Shown in pieces: positions 21,844 to 33,275 of a DNA stretch of 64,000 bases. Every line of letters begins with the position of its first letter. Positions within the stretch are counted from its first letter, which is position 1. Made by a program: the position numbers and the translations under genes. The stretch is from the NCBI GenBank assembly GCA_037976565.1, contig CP137666.1:496001-560000 (forward strand), in the 5' to 3' direction. The notes below the pieces were generated by a model that had not been told where the DNA came from, made no database searches, and saw only the letters and a program-made list of their open reading frames with translations. The DNA is from Mesocentrotus franciscanus. Lineage: Eukaryota > Echinodermata > Echinoidea > Camarodonta > Strongylocentrotidae.

Positions 21844-23509
21844 TTAGATCCCGTTCTCACTCATTCCTAGACCGATCCAGGCTAGATCTAGGCTAGATCA
21901 GTCTAAGACCCCGTTCTCATTCACTTCGTTGGAGCGGTCTAACTAAGACCCGTTCCTCAGGAGCAGTTCTTAGGTGAGTGAGAACGGTCAAAGTGGTCCA
22001 GGAAGAGGACTTCTGGACCGCTCCAGAAGACCACCTCGGGAGGTGGTCTTGAGGAACGGGTCTTATTAAGAGTGGTTTGGAGTGCTCTAACGTGCGAGTG
22101 TGAACGGAAGCGTACTTTGAACGGAAGTGGTCTAGTGACGTTGCGTGCGAAACATGTAGTACGGTACATACGCTTAGTATTCCGCGCAAAAATTTACCCG
22201 CTGACCTGAGCTGCCATAGCAACAAGACCACTTTGACTCGTGGAGCGGTTTGAGCCATAAAAAACTGCTCGGAGTGTGAACCCTCGCAAACCGTTCCTCA
22301 AGACCCGTTCCTCTGGAGCGGTCTAACTAAGACCACTTTCAAAGTGAGTGAGAACGGGGTCTAACTGCAAGTGTGAACAGACAAGCGGTCCAGGAAGCGA
22401 TCTTCTGGACCGATCCAGAAGATTACCTCGCGATGTGGTCTTCTGGACCCGTTCGCTTCCTAGATCGCCCCAGACCGATCTAGCTTGCAGTGTGAACATA
22501 AACCATGCCAGGAAGCGATCTTCAACCGGAAGTGAGTGTGTTTTGGCGGGAGAGTAATGAAAGAGAGAAAGAGATTACAGTACAAGAATAACATAAGAGA
22601 ATAATATAAGGAAAGATAGAGAGAATATGATAGAATGATAAAAACAAAGAATAACATAAGAGAAGGTGATAGAAATAAGGAAAGATGGGAAGAGAAAATA
22701 ATAGAATAATAAAAACAATGAATAACATAAGGGAAGGTGATAGAAGGAAAAACAAAGAATAAAATAAGTTTAGACAGAAATAGAAAGTGATAGAATGATG
22801 AAAACAAAGAATAACATAAGAGAAGGTGATAGAAGGTAGAAACAAAGAATAACATAAGGAAAGACAGAAAGAGAAAGTGATAAAATGATGAAAACAAAGA
22901 ATAACATAAGTGAAGATGATAGAAGGAAAAACAAAGAATAACATAAGGAATGGTAGGAAGAAAATGATAAAATGATAACAACAAACAATAATATAAGAGA
23001 TGATAGAAGAAAAAAAAATAACATAAGGAAAGACAGAAAGAGAAAATGATAAAGAATAGATAATGGAAAGATGGAAAAAACAAAGAATAACATAAGAAAA
23101 ACAGAAAGAGAAAATGATAGAAGGAAAACAAAGAATAACATGGCGAAAGATAGAAAGATGAAAATGATATAATAATAAATGAAGAATAACATAAGAAGTG
23201 AAAGAAGGAAAAAACAAAGACTAACATAAGAAAAACAGAAAAAGAAAATGATAGAATGATAAAAAATAACAAAATATAGCAGAAAATGAGGCAGAAGATG
23301 AGGCACTCTACTCAGTTTTAAATTCAGCGCGAAATATTTGACCCGCTGACCTTTGCTACCCTAGCAACAGGAGAGGTTTACCGGTAGCTCTTTCGCGCTA
23401 TACCATAGCAACAAGAGCGGTCTAGCTCGTGAGTGTGAACATAAAACGAGCGATCCACTGGATCGGTCTAGCCTAGATCGATCTAGGAATGAGTGAGAAC
23501 GGGGTCTAA
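21844..23509. mobile_element. TIR element with a nested relative and internal satellite
   Basis: The outer ends TTAGATCCCGTTCTCACTCA and, inverted, TGAGTGAGAACGGGGTCTAA are about 35 bp with few mismatches. A second pair of related ends (near 21904 and 22364) marks a nested related element or an internal duplication. AGACCACTTT/GAACGG modules recur in both orientations. The middle is replaced by the purine-rich array at 22556-23306. No transposase is visible. Confidence 0.75.
22556..23306 (+). repeat. Purine-rich tandem array
   Basis: About 750 bp of degenerate repeats built on ACAAAGAATAACATAAG and AGAGAAAATGATAGAA words, almost pyrimidine-poor on the + strand. The long minus-strand Phe/Ser/Leu-rich frames are by-products of this composition. 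Confidence 0.88.
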
Positions 23510-23706
23510 CTTTCCTCACTAATGAACCTTTTTTTGTTTGGTCACTGCTGAAGGAGAGAAAGCAATTGAAAAATGTGGATGAGCTGGTTGTTTATATGAC
23601 GTCAGGGGTTCAATAATGAGGATTAAACTTATAAAGCTCAACCATGCATAGTCCACCTCTCCTGCATGTTCTCCTGAAACCTGTGATAAACTGAAAGACA
23701 TGCAGC

Positions 23707-24218
23707 GTGTCCACACACAAAACAATTTATCCCGAAACTCTATAACAAAACATCGTATAAAGAATCATTGTACAGTATAAATTCCAAGGTGTCCACACAC
23801 AAGAAACGTCGTATAAAGAATCATCGTATAAATTCCAGGGTGTCCACACACACAAGAAAGTAATCCCGAAACTCTACAGCGAAATGTTGTATAGGTGCGC
23901 AGTTTGCTACTGCGGTCATGAAATGGAAGCGGAAATGAGAGGTCATGTCTCCTTTCGCGCGAGGTCACGTTAAGCCCCGCCCAGTTATACCGTTCTAGTT
24001 CGACTAGTTATACTAGTTACGTCCACACACAACACATTTCGTGATTCGGCGTGATTAGGCGTGATTAGACGTGATTCTTTATTGAGTTCTAGTTCGAAAC
24101 GATGCCCAAACCTGCGTTTCGTTATATGACGTATCTTTAGTAAGCGTCCACACACACAATTTCATCATAACGGTATAACTAATCACCCTTAATCACGGAA
24201 AGTGTTGTGTGTGGACAC
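23707..24218. mobile_element. TIR element with GTGTCCACACACAA ends
   Basis: Left end GTGTCCACACACAAAACA; right end TGTTGTGTGTGGACAC, inverted. Further GTCCACACACA words at about 23792, 23851, 24022 and 24148 suggest internal copies of the end or repeated self-insertion. About 512 bp, non-coding. Confidence 0.7.
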
Positions 24219-24414
24219 GGGGATGGTCAGTCAGCTTGCTCACATTCCACATGGCTTCTGGTTTCTATCAGCAGGACACTCCTCAAACCAGACTCGGCTC
24301 AATGGATCTGTTTTCATTATCCCAATCCTTGTTGAACAAAGGAATGTTACTAGATATTGCAATTTGAGGAGCTAATGAGCTGAACTGTGGCAATTCATTC
24401 AAGCTAGACATGTC

Positions 24415-24956
24415 AAAGGGAAAGTTTACCCTGATATTAAGTTGGTTTTAATAAAAGCAGGAAAATGAGAGGTACAGGTCGGTGAAAATGTGAGCAAAAT
24501 CCAATTAAAATTTTAAAAGTTATGAATTTTTGAAGATGCAATGAATCAAACACAAATTTGCAACTCTGTGACGTATATCTTGCGAGCTCCCCTCCCATTT
24601 GCCCTGTACTAAAAATAATTGAAAAATTTATATTTACCATTAAGAAAATTTTCAATCCTACCTTCACCCATCACCCTAAATATAGTTATTGAAAATAGGT
24701 TATTATACAACCTGTGTATGAAACAAGTCTATTCCGCATTAATAACTAAGAAAGTTTATGAAATTTTCTGTACAGAGCAAATTGGAGAGGAGCTCGCATG
24801 ATGCATCATTGTGTTACACTGATGACAACTTAAACAAATTCATAAATTTCCTACTTTTAATCGCATATACATTGCTCAAACTTTCACTAAATTGTTTCTC
24901 TCTGGGTGTTTTTCCTGCTTTTATTAATACAAGCTAATTATAAGGGTGGACTTGCC
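24415..24956. mobile_element. TTAA-type MITE related to family C
   Basis: The right end GGTGGACTTGCCCTTAA and the decayed left end (AAAGGGAAAGTTTACCCTG) are inverted. TTTTAATAAAAGCAGGAAAA near 24448 is answered by TTTCCTGCTTTTATTAATA near 24911. It belongs to the group with TTTGAGCAAAATC-like inner words. Confidence 0.65.
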
Positions 24957-25508
24957 CTTAAAATGTGTTGTAATTTGACTTACGTTTTATTCACTGTAGT
25001 GTAGGTCCATGTGCATGCATTTCACATTTCAATCATTTTCAAATTTACAACTTTTTTGACCTATTATTTTTAGCTTTAGAATAGATAGTGAGCCGCTGTC
25101 TTATGTGCTAGTTTCAGATAATGGAAATGCTCTATTTCACTACTATCCATTCCATTATGTTTAATACAGAGGCCGGGGCCCCCAGAAAGAGTAATTATGA
25201 AAGTACCATGATTTATTGTGACTGAGTGAGGACTTAATTTCTGACTCTTTCAAGGCCAGCTGTATAAATGCAGTCAAAAAGCCAAGGAAACCTTGTTTTG
25301 CTCCTTGGCTTTTGGTAACAAATAGGTGATTTGTTACATGTACATGTAGGTTGACCATCATGGGAACAGATACCATCAAATTGCCACACATTCTGTAGTT
25401 TCATTTTCAATTCATTTGTTGGTTATTTTAGGAGGAAAAATATGTTTGCAAAATATGATTCTACAAGTCAATACATTTGTTTACTATTTTTCATTGGAAA
25501 GGGATACC

Positions 25509-26281
25509 TTAAAGCCCAAGTCCACTCCAAAAATAACTTACTTTCAATAGAACCAGAAAAATCAGACAAACCAATCAAAAAAAGTTTGAGCAAAATCAGA
25601 TAACTAATAAAAAAGTTATGAATTTTTAATGACATGAAAAACTTTGAAAATCACTACACAAATTGGCAACTCACTCATGAGTCTGTGACGTATGGTCCTC
25701 ACTATCCACTAATTATTTTCTTTAAATTGATAATATAAATTTCCTATTTTCACCCTTAGAATCTTATTTCTTCACATCAGCATCCAAGTTAGATTGTTAG
25801 TAATATGTTTTTGTGTGGATGCACAAATAAAGAGTAATTTTGTCCAGTTAAATCATGAAAAATTGAATTTTGATAAACTATTGATATAAAAATCAATAAT
25901 TATGAAATACAATATTCAGAAAATAGTATCAATTCTTCAAAATTCATAAAAGTTTTTGGGAAATGTCATGCACGCAATATACAAATCAATCATATAACCT
26001 GGGCAAAGGCATGGGGAAATCAAGTTTTGGGGGATAAAAAGGGAAATTAATGGGATTAAACTATATAAAGCAATTGATAAGTTGTGAGGACATGACGTCA
26101 CAAACTGATAACCATCTTGGCAATTTGTGTTGTGATTCTCATTGTTCTATAGTTTTACATACTTTTTCAAAAATTCATAACTTTCTTATTAGTTATCTAA
26201 TTTTGCTCAAACTTTTTTTGATTGGTTTGTCTGATTTTTCTGCTTTTATTGAAAGTAAGTTATTTTTGGAGTGGACTTTAA
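25509..26281 (+). mobile_element. TTAA-flanked MITE, family C, copy 1
   Basis: Begins TTAAAGCCCAAGTCCACTCC and ends GGAGTGGACTTTAA. About 115 bp of inverted end follows (GAAAGTAAGTTATTTTTGG and complement). Near-identical copies lie at 41207-41981 (inverted) and 52413-53196. Short frames inside recur in each copy but do not resemble a transposase. Confidence 0.88.
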
Positions 26282-26626
26282 AACTGTAGGCATATGTATC
26301 TTTTATAATCCCCCTTTTCTATTCATATTTATACTTCCTCCACAGGGGTGGTACTGGTACAAAATTGATAATAGGGTTATCAAACCTAACCATAACCCTA
26401 GTCCATATAGCCTTTTATAGGCCTATAGTATATCAGAGCTGCAACTAGTACGATTCTATCGCATTTCGTATGATTTTTAGAAGTAAATACGACAGTACGA
26501 TTTTTCCTTGTATTTTTGTATTTTGTGTGCGTGTGCCATTTTTAATGGCAAAATGCCCATTCTGTCCTGTATATCCTACAAGCATCTCACATCAGTGATT
26601 TGGGGATGTTCATTGGTTCATCAAAC

Positions 26627-28430
26627 CAGGGAGGTGGGAGTTACAAGGAGTGGAAACTCGAATTGACGATACCCTAGGGTATTTTTCGTTGGATTAAAAC
26701 TAATCCAATGGCTGGAAATAGCAATGATCAATCTGTCACACACAGCGATTTCAAAGCCACCGAGCTAATGGTTATGCAAGGTTACGTAAGAGTAAGCCCT
26801 TTTCCAGCGCTGACTTGTAAACAAATGCGAGAGCGAGGTCATTCTGCTCACTTTGAGGTTCCATGCGCCGTGCCGACTTTTAAGCGTTCTCCCACCTCCC
26901 CAGCTCATCGCCCTTTTAGGCAAAGACGACGCGAAAAGCTATATCAACGCTTTATGGCTGCGCAGTGGTCGCTGGTTAACTCTACACGTGCGCATTACGG
27001 TTCTAAACAAAAGTATTCTTCCAGCAGTATTCGAGTCTTTGTTTCAGCGAAATCGGTCAAGAAATAACGATAATACGATGGGAGTACGATTATTTTATGA
27101 AATTTATACATAAATATGAGATATGGAATGCCTATAACTTCCGACAAAAAGTGCACATTGATTCATTTTCGATCGAAAAGAACAGACTTCAATCTTGCAA
27201 CTGGTTTTAGTCCCATGCATGTGTTCCTGCGTGTTTTTTTTTAATTCACACAAATTTCGAAAAATCCAAAGATTCTCGGGTTTCTACCCGAAGTAAAGAT
27301 ATTCTCGTGCATATCGATCGATAAAGTGTTATTTACAGGAACACAGAGAGTGCCTATTGATTCGGGAGGTATAATGAGTAAATAACTTGTCTTGACCTAG
27401 ACCGAAGATTTCTGTCTCTTTCGTTCGTTAGCCTCTGATTTGGGTAGGGTCGGCTCCTCTCTTTAGAGACAGAAGCCGACCATAGCGACTGCATTACAAA
27501 CTACTGCTCGCGTCCGAGCAGTAAACTTATTCCCAAAATACTACATTTTACCCAATGCATATCCGATGCATTTATTATTGTAAATTAGGCCTAGGCTAAA
27601 CTACATCGGTTCCACTTACCAGATTGACTGTATGATGCGTTTAAGGGTCTTTTTCCGGATTTTCATCGCGAAAATGAGCTCCGTGTTGAAATTCTTGCTT
27701 ACTGCGATGGAAGGAAGATGACGTCATCCATTGACAGTAACAGTTTAAAATACGGCTGCAAGAATTTCAGCACGGAGCTCATTTTCGGCGATGAAAATCC
27801 GGAAAAAGACTCTTAAACGCATCATACAGTCAATCTGGTAAGGTAAAATGTAGTATTTTGGGCATAAGTTTACTGCTCGGACGCGAGCAGTAGTTTACAA
27901 TGCAGTCGCTATGGTCGGCTTCTGTCTCTTAAGAGAGGAGCCGACCCTACCCAAATCAGAGGCTAACGAACGAAAGAGACATAAATCTTCGGTCTAGTCT
28001 TGACCTAGAGTTTACTTGACAAGAAAAAATACAAAAATCAAATAATATATATTATACAGTCGGTCAATTAGTCTCTAGAAAACAACAACAGTAATGAAAA
28101 TGCTGTAATGATGATGGTAGTAATAACAACAAGGTGGAACTTGGAGTCGGAGTTGGACTCTTCAAAGTTCCAGCTTGCTGGTTATTTGTAACTCCCACCT
28201 CCTAGGCCCTGGCCCTAGCCCTGCATGTTTGCACTATACGCGCGCTACACTCGACCTGAGTTCCGGGTTAGCGCTGTCACTCATCAGCGATGCTCGATTT
28301 ACGAGTGCTGCTGGTGCGCTCGCGCGGCAGTAATTTGATAATCTAAAAAAACACTGCGTTGTGTCGGCTTGACGCATGGGATCAAAGGGACAGCTTCGAC
28401 TTTCCACTCCTTGTAACTCCCACCTCCCTG
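26627..28430. mobile_element. hAT-like element, 30-bp perfect inverted ends
   Basis: The left end starts CAGGGAGGTGGGAGTTACAA, and its 30 bp are exactly mirrored at 28401-28430. CAGGG termini are hAT-like. ATCAAAC flanks both ends directly (26620-26626 and 28431-28437), giving 7 bp of an expected 8-bp duplication. The 1.8-kb body has CpG-richer flanking segments and a foldback element nested in the middle. The 119-codon frame at 26708-27067 matches no family I know. Confidence 0.82.
27398..27996. mobile_element. Foldback element with perfect 9-bp target duplication
   Basis: The termini TAGACCGAAGAT and ATCTTCGGTCTA begin arms of roughly 250-300 bp (about 27398-27705 against about 27752-27996) that are highly similar inverted. 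The left arm has an extra ~60 bp (about 27554-27615). GTCTTGACC occurs at 27389-27397 and 27997-28005. Long inverted arms with a 9-bp duplication fit Mutator-like (MULE) elements. No transposase is present. Confidence 0.85.
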
Positions 28431-28769
28431 ATCAAACACACCAGTCATGACGAAATCATGCATATTCAACCAATGATCAAATCAAAATTTCTTCCTGTAT
28501 GTAGGAACTTATGCAAATTGGCAACCCCCTCCAAAAAAAAAATAACGCATGTTCGCGGTGAGAAAGTACTTTATCGATCAAAAATAGGATTTGGGGGGGA
28601 AAAGAATAGGATTTTTATTCAGTTGGGGTTGGCAGCTCTGCCTGAATATAAGAGGCATTGATCCGCTTATCAATCCGTGTTTTGTTTTTTAATACAATTT
28701 TTGTCGGTAAATACAACTTTTGGGATTAAAGAATACAGTTTTTGAACTTCAGATGTTGGCAGGTGTGGT

Positions 28770-29114
28770 ATATTTATATCTCTCTCATGCCAATCTGTTC
28801 TTCGGTCTTCCTGTTTTTTAAAGGAAGTTAAGCTCCTAATATTTCCAATTCAACTACTTTAATTTATTTACTTAGTTAAGTTTAAATAGTACCTTTAATT
28901 CACCTTTAAAGTTTGGAAAAACTGGATTTAATTCTGTGATTGTTTAGATAAGAGAGAGGCATTTAAAGTATTTGATATTGGTACTATGGTAGAGAAGAAA
29001 ACTAGTAAATATATTCATTCATGAGAAGCAAGCTCAGTTTTGTATAGTCATGGACAAATTTATAAACTGTATTATTTATAATTAAATGGATAAGTCTGTG
29101 GTAAACAACTCGAC
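28770..29114. other. Presumed intron 1, nothing recognised
   Basis: AT-rich spacer without identified repeat or coding signal. Confidence 0.45.
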
Positions 29115-30096
29115 TTAAAGGGCAAGTCTGACCCATTTGCAAGTTGAATTAAAAAAATAGATAACAATTAAACAAACAAAAAAGTGAAAGTGTCATCGAA
29201 ATGGGACAACATGACAAATAATTGGAATTGTAAAGTTTTGCATAGATGTCTGTTACAGTAATGTATCACATAGGCTGTATGCAAATCAGCAAATTGATGA
29301 TGTCATCCCCTCACTTTTCTCTATCTGTTTCGTACATTTACATGAAATTAACAAAATATCACTTTTCTGCTCTGGGAATGTAGAACATGGCTTGACTCCT
29401 CATGGAATACATGCAAAACTATCGATACTGTAACTTATTGTAATTAATATTAAACAGTTATACAGGTGTGTCATAAAAATTAAAAATTAAAATTGACATT
29501 TATTAAACAAAATATATGGGGAATAGTTAGGGGATGACATCAACTCACTAATTTACATGCAGCCTATGTGATACTTATCACAAATCATGAAATTTTGTAA
29601 AACTTTAAAATTTCATAGCTTTCTTATTTTTAGACTGATTTTTATGAAACTTTTGCCATTTTGTTTGTTTGATTTTCTCTATTATTATGTTTAAAGATAA
29701 GCTTGAGTTCTGGTAATGATAAAAAATAACTTCTCACAGAATCCAACAAAACTTCCACTGAATGTTCAAGATCACAAATGAATGACATGTGCCAAACGAC
29801 TTTGGGAGAGTAATGAGCGTAGAAAGATGAGGAACTCAAGGTAATGTAAGTAGGCCCTACACCATGTGCTTAACACATGTCCCTATGTGCAAATGAGAGT
29901 TGTGGTTTTCATTGGAGATGATTTCCAGCAAGTTTTTTTAAGGTTGTTTTTATTTTACTAGTTCAAACAATCAATCTACTGCAGGATAAAGAATCCAGAA
30001 TGAATTGTAGCCATGTTCTCTCGACATACGATGCCCATACCAGAGCTCAAGATTAGCTTTAATTCAACTTGCAAATGGGTCATATTTGCCCTTTAA
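29115..30096. mobile_element. TTAA-flanked MITE, interrupted by a second one
   Basis: Starts TTAAAGGGCAAGTCTGACCC and ends with complementary GGGTCATATTTGCCCTTTAA; inverted ends are about 37 bp (CATTTGCAAGTTGAATT and complement). A separate element occupies 29691-30062. The right TTAA is shared with the family B copy that follows. Confidence 0.82.
29691..30062. mobile_element. Nested TTAA-flanked MITE
   Basis: Begins TTAAAGATAAGCTTGAGTTC and ends with the near-complement GAGCTCAAGATTAGCTTTAA. It lies inside the element at 29115-30096 at a TTAA. The ends resemble family B ends, but the interior does not. Confidence 0.75.
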
Positions 30097-30485
30097 AGAT
30101 AAAGTTGAGTTCTGGTCATGCGACTGCATTGTGAAAGAAACAGTGTGGGATCGATCAGAAAAGGTTGATCATCTAGCATATAAGTATTGGTGTGTACTGC
30201 AAGGTTCTGGAATCATCAAATTGATAAAAAAAATTGGCCCAGTCTTGGTAAAGTTACAAGCACTGTACACAGAAAGATGTATATGGGACTACACGAACAT
30301 GTGGCATAAAAATCTGTCCCGATTTTTATGCTGTAACATGTCATATTTAAAATATTAAGGCATTTGAAGAGCCATGCTTTTCAGGGAACATTTTTTATCT
30401 GATGTTCTTCCACTCTTGCATAATAACAATGATAACGCTCACAAATTATTTTTCACCTCTTCCCAGAACTCTACCTTCTCTTTAA
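30093..30485 (-). mobile_element. TTAA-flanked MITE, family B, copy 2 (inverted)
   Basis: Reverse complement of 20549-20958 along its length (for example ATAACAATGATAACGCTCAC against GTGAGCGTTTTCATTGTTAT). It abuts the previous element through one shared TTAA. Confidence 0.85.
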
Positions 30486-30489
30486 AGAG

Positions 30490-31500
30490 ACAGGGCTTAT
30501 ATGTATTGATAAGCAAGTACAAATAGTGAAAGCTATAACTTGGAAGCAATTTTGTTTTCTGTGAGAGAGCAAGTTAAGCGTTATTTGGGCTTCTTTCCTG
30601 AGTACAGAGTTATGAAATCTAAAACTTTTTGTCAGTTGCTACCAGCCCTAGGCCTGTTTACTGAAAGTCTTTCTACTTGTAAATGTATCATTGTACAAGC
30701 TCAAACACTTCTAACCAATCAATTCATCCTGTTACAATATGAAGCTATTGTGCAGTCTTCAAGTAGCAATCCTCTCCATAAAGCTTATTGTAAGTTCAAT
30801 TCATAACCCTTGAAGCTGTTTGCTCACCGACTTAAGTCTCATCTATAAGCTCACGCGGTGGAGTTTGTACCATTGTTGGAAGAGAATGATTATATGCCTC
30901 CTCTTGGCTTTGCATTTTGCTTGTAGAGAAAAAATATTTGACTTTGGTGTGGTTTTGCTTTACGGGTGTCCTTGGTCTCCTGATGAAGCTTAAAAAGTGC
31001 AGGTTATGAGCTAATGGAAGAAAAATGAATCGACAATGAAGCTTTACATGTGTACTCCTGTACAGCATGGAGCACCCATGATAGGTACTCCAGAGGTCTT
31101 CCATTCGGCAGATTGAAATGATGGCACTGAGTTTTCATCTCAAGATAACATGATCTAGCATTTGAATGAGAATGGTGTCATTACACTTTACCAGGACTGT
31201 TCAGGACTACTTTAAGGAGCAATTTATATTAATTCAATAAATTGAAATGCAGTATTTATTAATCAAATTCTATTGATAATCCAGCATCATTAATCTTTTT
31301 AATTACTAATTACAATTGTAATAGTTTATAGGCCCTGTCGTATTCTCTCATAAGCTGTTATATGACAGGTAAAGCATTCCTTACATGACATGAATATATC
31401 TCAGTATTATCACTTGTACGCATGTTTTTTATCAGTTTGCTGAAGCATTTTAAATTCATGTCGATAATCAAAATGAATCAAAATCATTTGAATCCCTAAT
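30490..31500. other. Presumed intron 1, no gene seen
   Basis: About 1 kb without recognised repeat. Open frames at 30540-30806 (+) and 30832-31104 (-) have no family resemblance and no supporting splice pattern. Confidence 0.45.
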
Positions 31501-31505
31501 AGCCT

Positions 31506-32023
31506 ACTGTTTTCACACTGGCAAAATTTTGCTTAACCCCGTACTATAGGTGGGGCTAAAGGGGGGTCTTAGCCCCACCTATAGTCCGGGGTTAAGCTTA
31601 TTCCACTTTCTTTTCACACTGGCAAAATGTTGCTTAACCCCGGACTATAGGTGGGGTTAAAGGGGGGCCTTAGCCCTACCTATAGTCCGGGGTTAAGCTT
31701 ATTCCACTTTCTGTTCAGACACGTTTTTACCAAAGTGGGCTAGCCCCACCTATAGTATGGGGTTAGCTGGCCCTGCAAAATAGCCGGGCTAACCCCGCAA
31801 TTGTGGTGCTAACTCCGCAATTGCGGTGCCAAGCAAAATGAATGAGAACAGAAACGAAAAATAGTCCGGACTACGCAGTGGAGCGAATTAATGAATATTC
31901 ACGCTATGGCTAGTACGGGGCTAACGAATTGCAGTGAGAAAAGCCAAAAAAGTTAGTACGGGGTTAAGGATAGTACGGGGCTAAGCAAAGTACGGGGTTA
32001 AGCAAAACAAGTGTGAAAAGAGT
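31506..32023 (+). mobile_element. TIR MITE, TAGTACGGGG family, copy 2
   Basis: Same ends and interior as 19234-19753, same orientation. Here TA precedes CTGTTTTCACAC and TA follows GTGTGAAAAGAG, consistent with a TA target duplication (Tc1/mariner-like). Confidence 0.87.
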
Positions 32024-32029
32024 ATAATT

Positions 32030-32940
32030 AGAATTTGTTAATTTACATTTCTTTTCAATTGTCGAAAAATTTTGATAGATGAATGTTGATATTCTGAGGT
32101 TAATTCATATCCAAAATTGACAGGACTGATAAATTGTCTGTTTGGAGCCAGAAAAGCACAGAGTTAACGCCCTTCTGGCTCCAAACAGAGGAAATATCTA
32201 TTTGACATCTACATGTATAGGCCAAGTTTATATTTGTTCACACTTCGTCTGTGTTTTCCTACCAGATGTTTATCCCCCAGCCTAAATAGCTCTGCATTTT
32301 ATTAAGATGTTCAGTATAATCAGTAATACCTTTTCTTCAATGTCCCAAAGTGAAAGTGTTTACGAATCACCTGCTTTGCAAGGGATGAAATACAATTTCC
32401 ATGACTGACTCAGTCAGAGCTCAGTCAGAGGTAAAGAGCATGCTGTTCCTTTCATATGAAAAGCAAACCTTGTAATTGGTTCCATCAGATTTAGAAAAAA
32501 GTGATCAAAGCGGTGTCCCTGCATGACAAAGGCGTTATCCAATGAAAACAGAGGTGTCCAGTTGGTAGGATGTCTAGGAATAATCACATCAATCATGTCT
32601 GCCAACAGATTTACTCTCTCAAATCAACACAGTATCAGTAACCCCCCAGCCTCAGCTACAGTACATGTTTATTATACTGTACAGGTTTGAACGCTTCAAC
32701 TGCATTTTGTATAAAGAAATTATTAAGGGTGCAGGCCTATATTACACATGTACATGTTGTAGGAATTGTTATGAGTGACCCCCTGCATGCACACACACAC
32801 ACAAACAAACTTTCTTTTCTTTCTTACTCTCCTTCTCTCTCTCCTTCTCTCTCTCCTTCTCTTTCGTCTCCATCCCCATTTCTCCCTCTCCTCTCTTGAG
32901 TCTTTCCCTTTTCTGTCTCATCAGTTCAGAGCCAGAAGGG
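32030..32940. other. Presumed intron 1, no gene; CT-rich patch near 32820-32905
   Basis: An inverted pair of GAGCCAGAA/TTCTGGCTC words at 32145-32185 makes a short hairpin. A TCTCTCCTTC-type pyrimidine run lies at 32830-32900. Nothing else is recognised. Confidence 0.5.
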
Positions 32941-32942
32941 CA

Positions 32943-33275
32943 TTAAAGAGAAGGTTCATTGATTTTAAACTTGACTGAATTTGGTATCATTGCTATCAAA
33001 AAATTACACTGAGTAAAATTATTACATTTGTAAAAGTTAATTAAACTTGACAAAAAATCAACCCACTCAAGACCCCAAAAACATCGTAATTCAGCTGATT
33101 GTGCAGTGATTTCACAAAATGAACGATGGGCCGCTCGGCTGAAATGATTGACAACGGTGCGCGATGCAGTTTGCGTGCAATTCACATGTATTGCATTGAC
33201 TCTTGAGTACCATACCCATTCATACCCAACGTTGTTTACCTTCATCAAAATCTCCTGGAAATATCGATATAGATG
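32943..33275 (+). mobile_element. Truncated copy of the TTAA element at 36508-37753
   Basis: From TTAAAGAGAAGGTTCATTGA it follows the left part of 36508-37753 (GTGCGCGATGCAGTTTGCGT, ATTCACATGTATTGCATTGA, CCAACGTTGTTTACCTTCAT). Homology breaks just after the position of the ORF start, where the start codon reads ATA and a TAG follows. Confidence 0.75.

Larger units (their letters stand above)
26430..28770. mobile_element. Family D repeat, interrupted by a hAT-like element
   Basis: The segments 26445-26626 and 28431-28760 together match 52067-53215 in order, including AGAAGTAAATACGACAGTAC, CATCTCACATC, AATTTCTTCCTGTATGTAGG and AATACAACTTTTGGGATTAA. This shows an older repeat split by the 26627-28430 insertion. 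The superfamily is unknown. Confidence 0.75.

Noticed and set aside
22460..23306. Overlapping minus-strand Phe/Ser/Leu-rich frames up to 270 codons
   Set aside because: By-product of the purine-rich array; they overlap in several frames and look like no membrane protein family.
26708..27067. 119-codon ORF within the hAT-like element
   Set aside because: No hAT transposase motif (no RW or dimerisation signature), composition not coding-like, and an overlapping frame is equally open.
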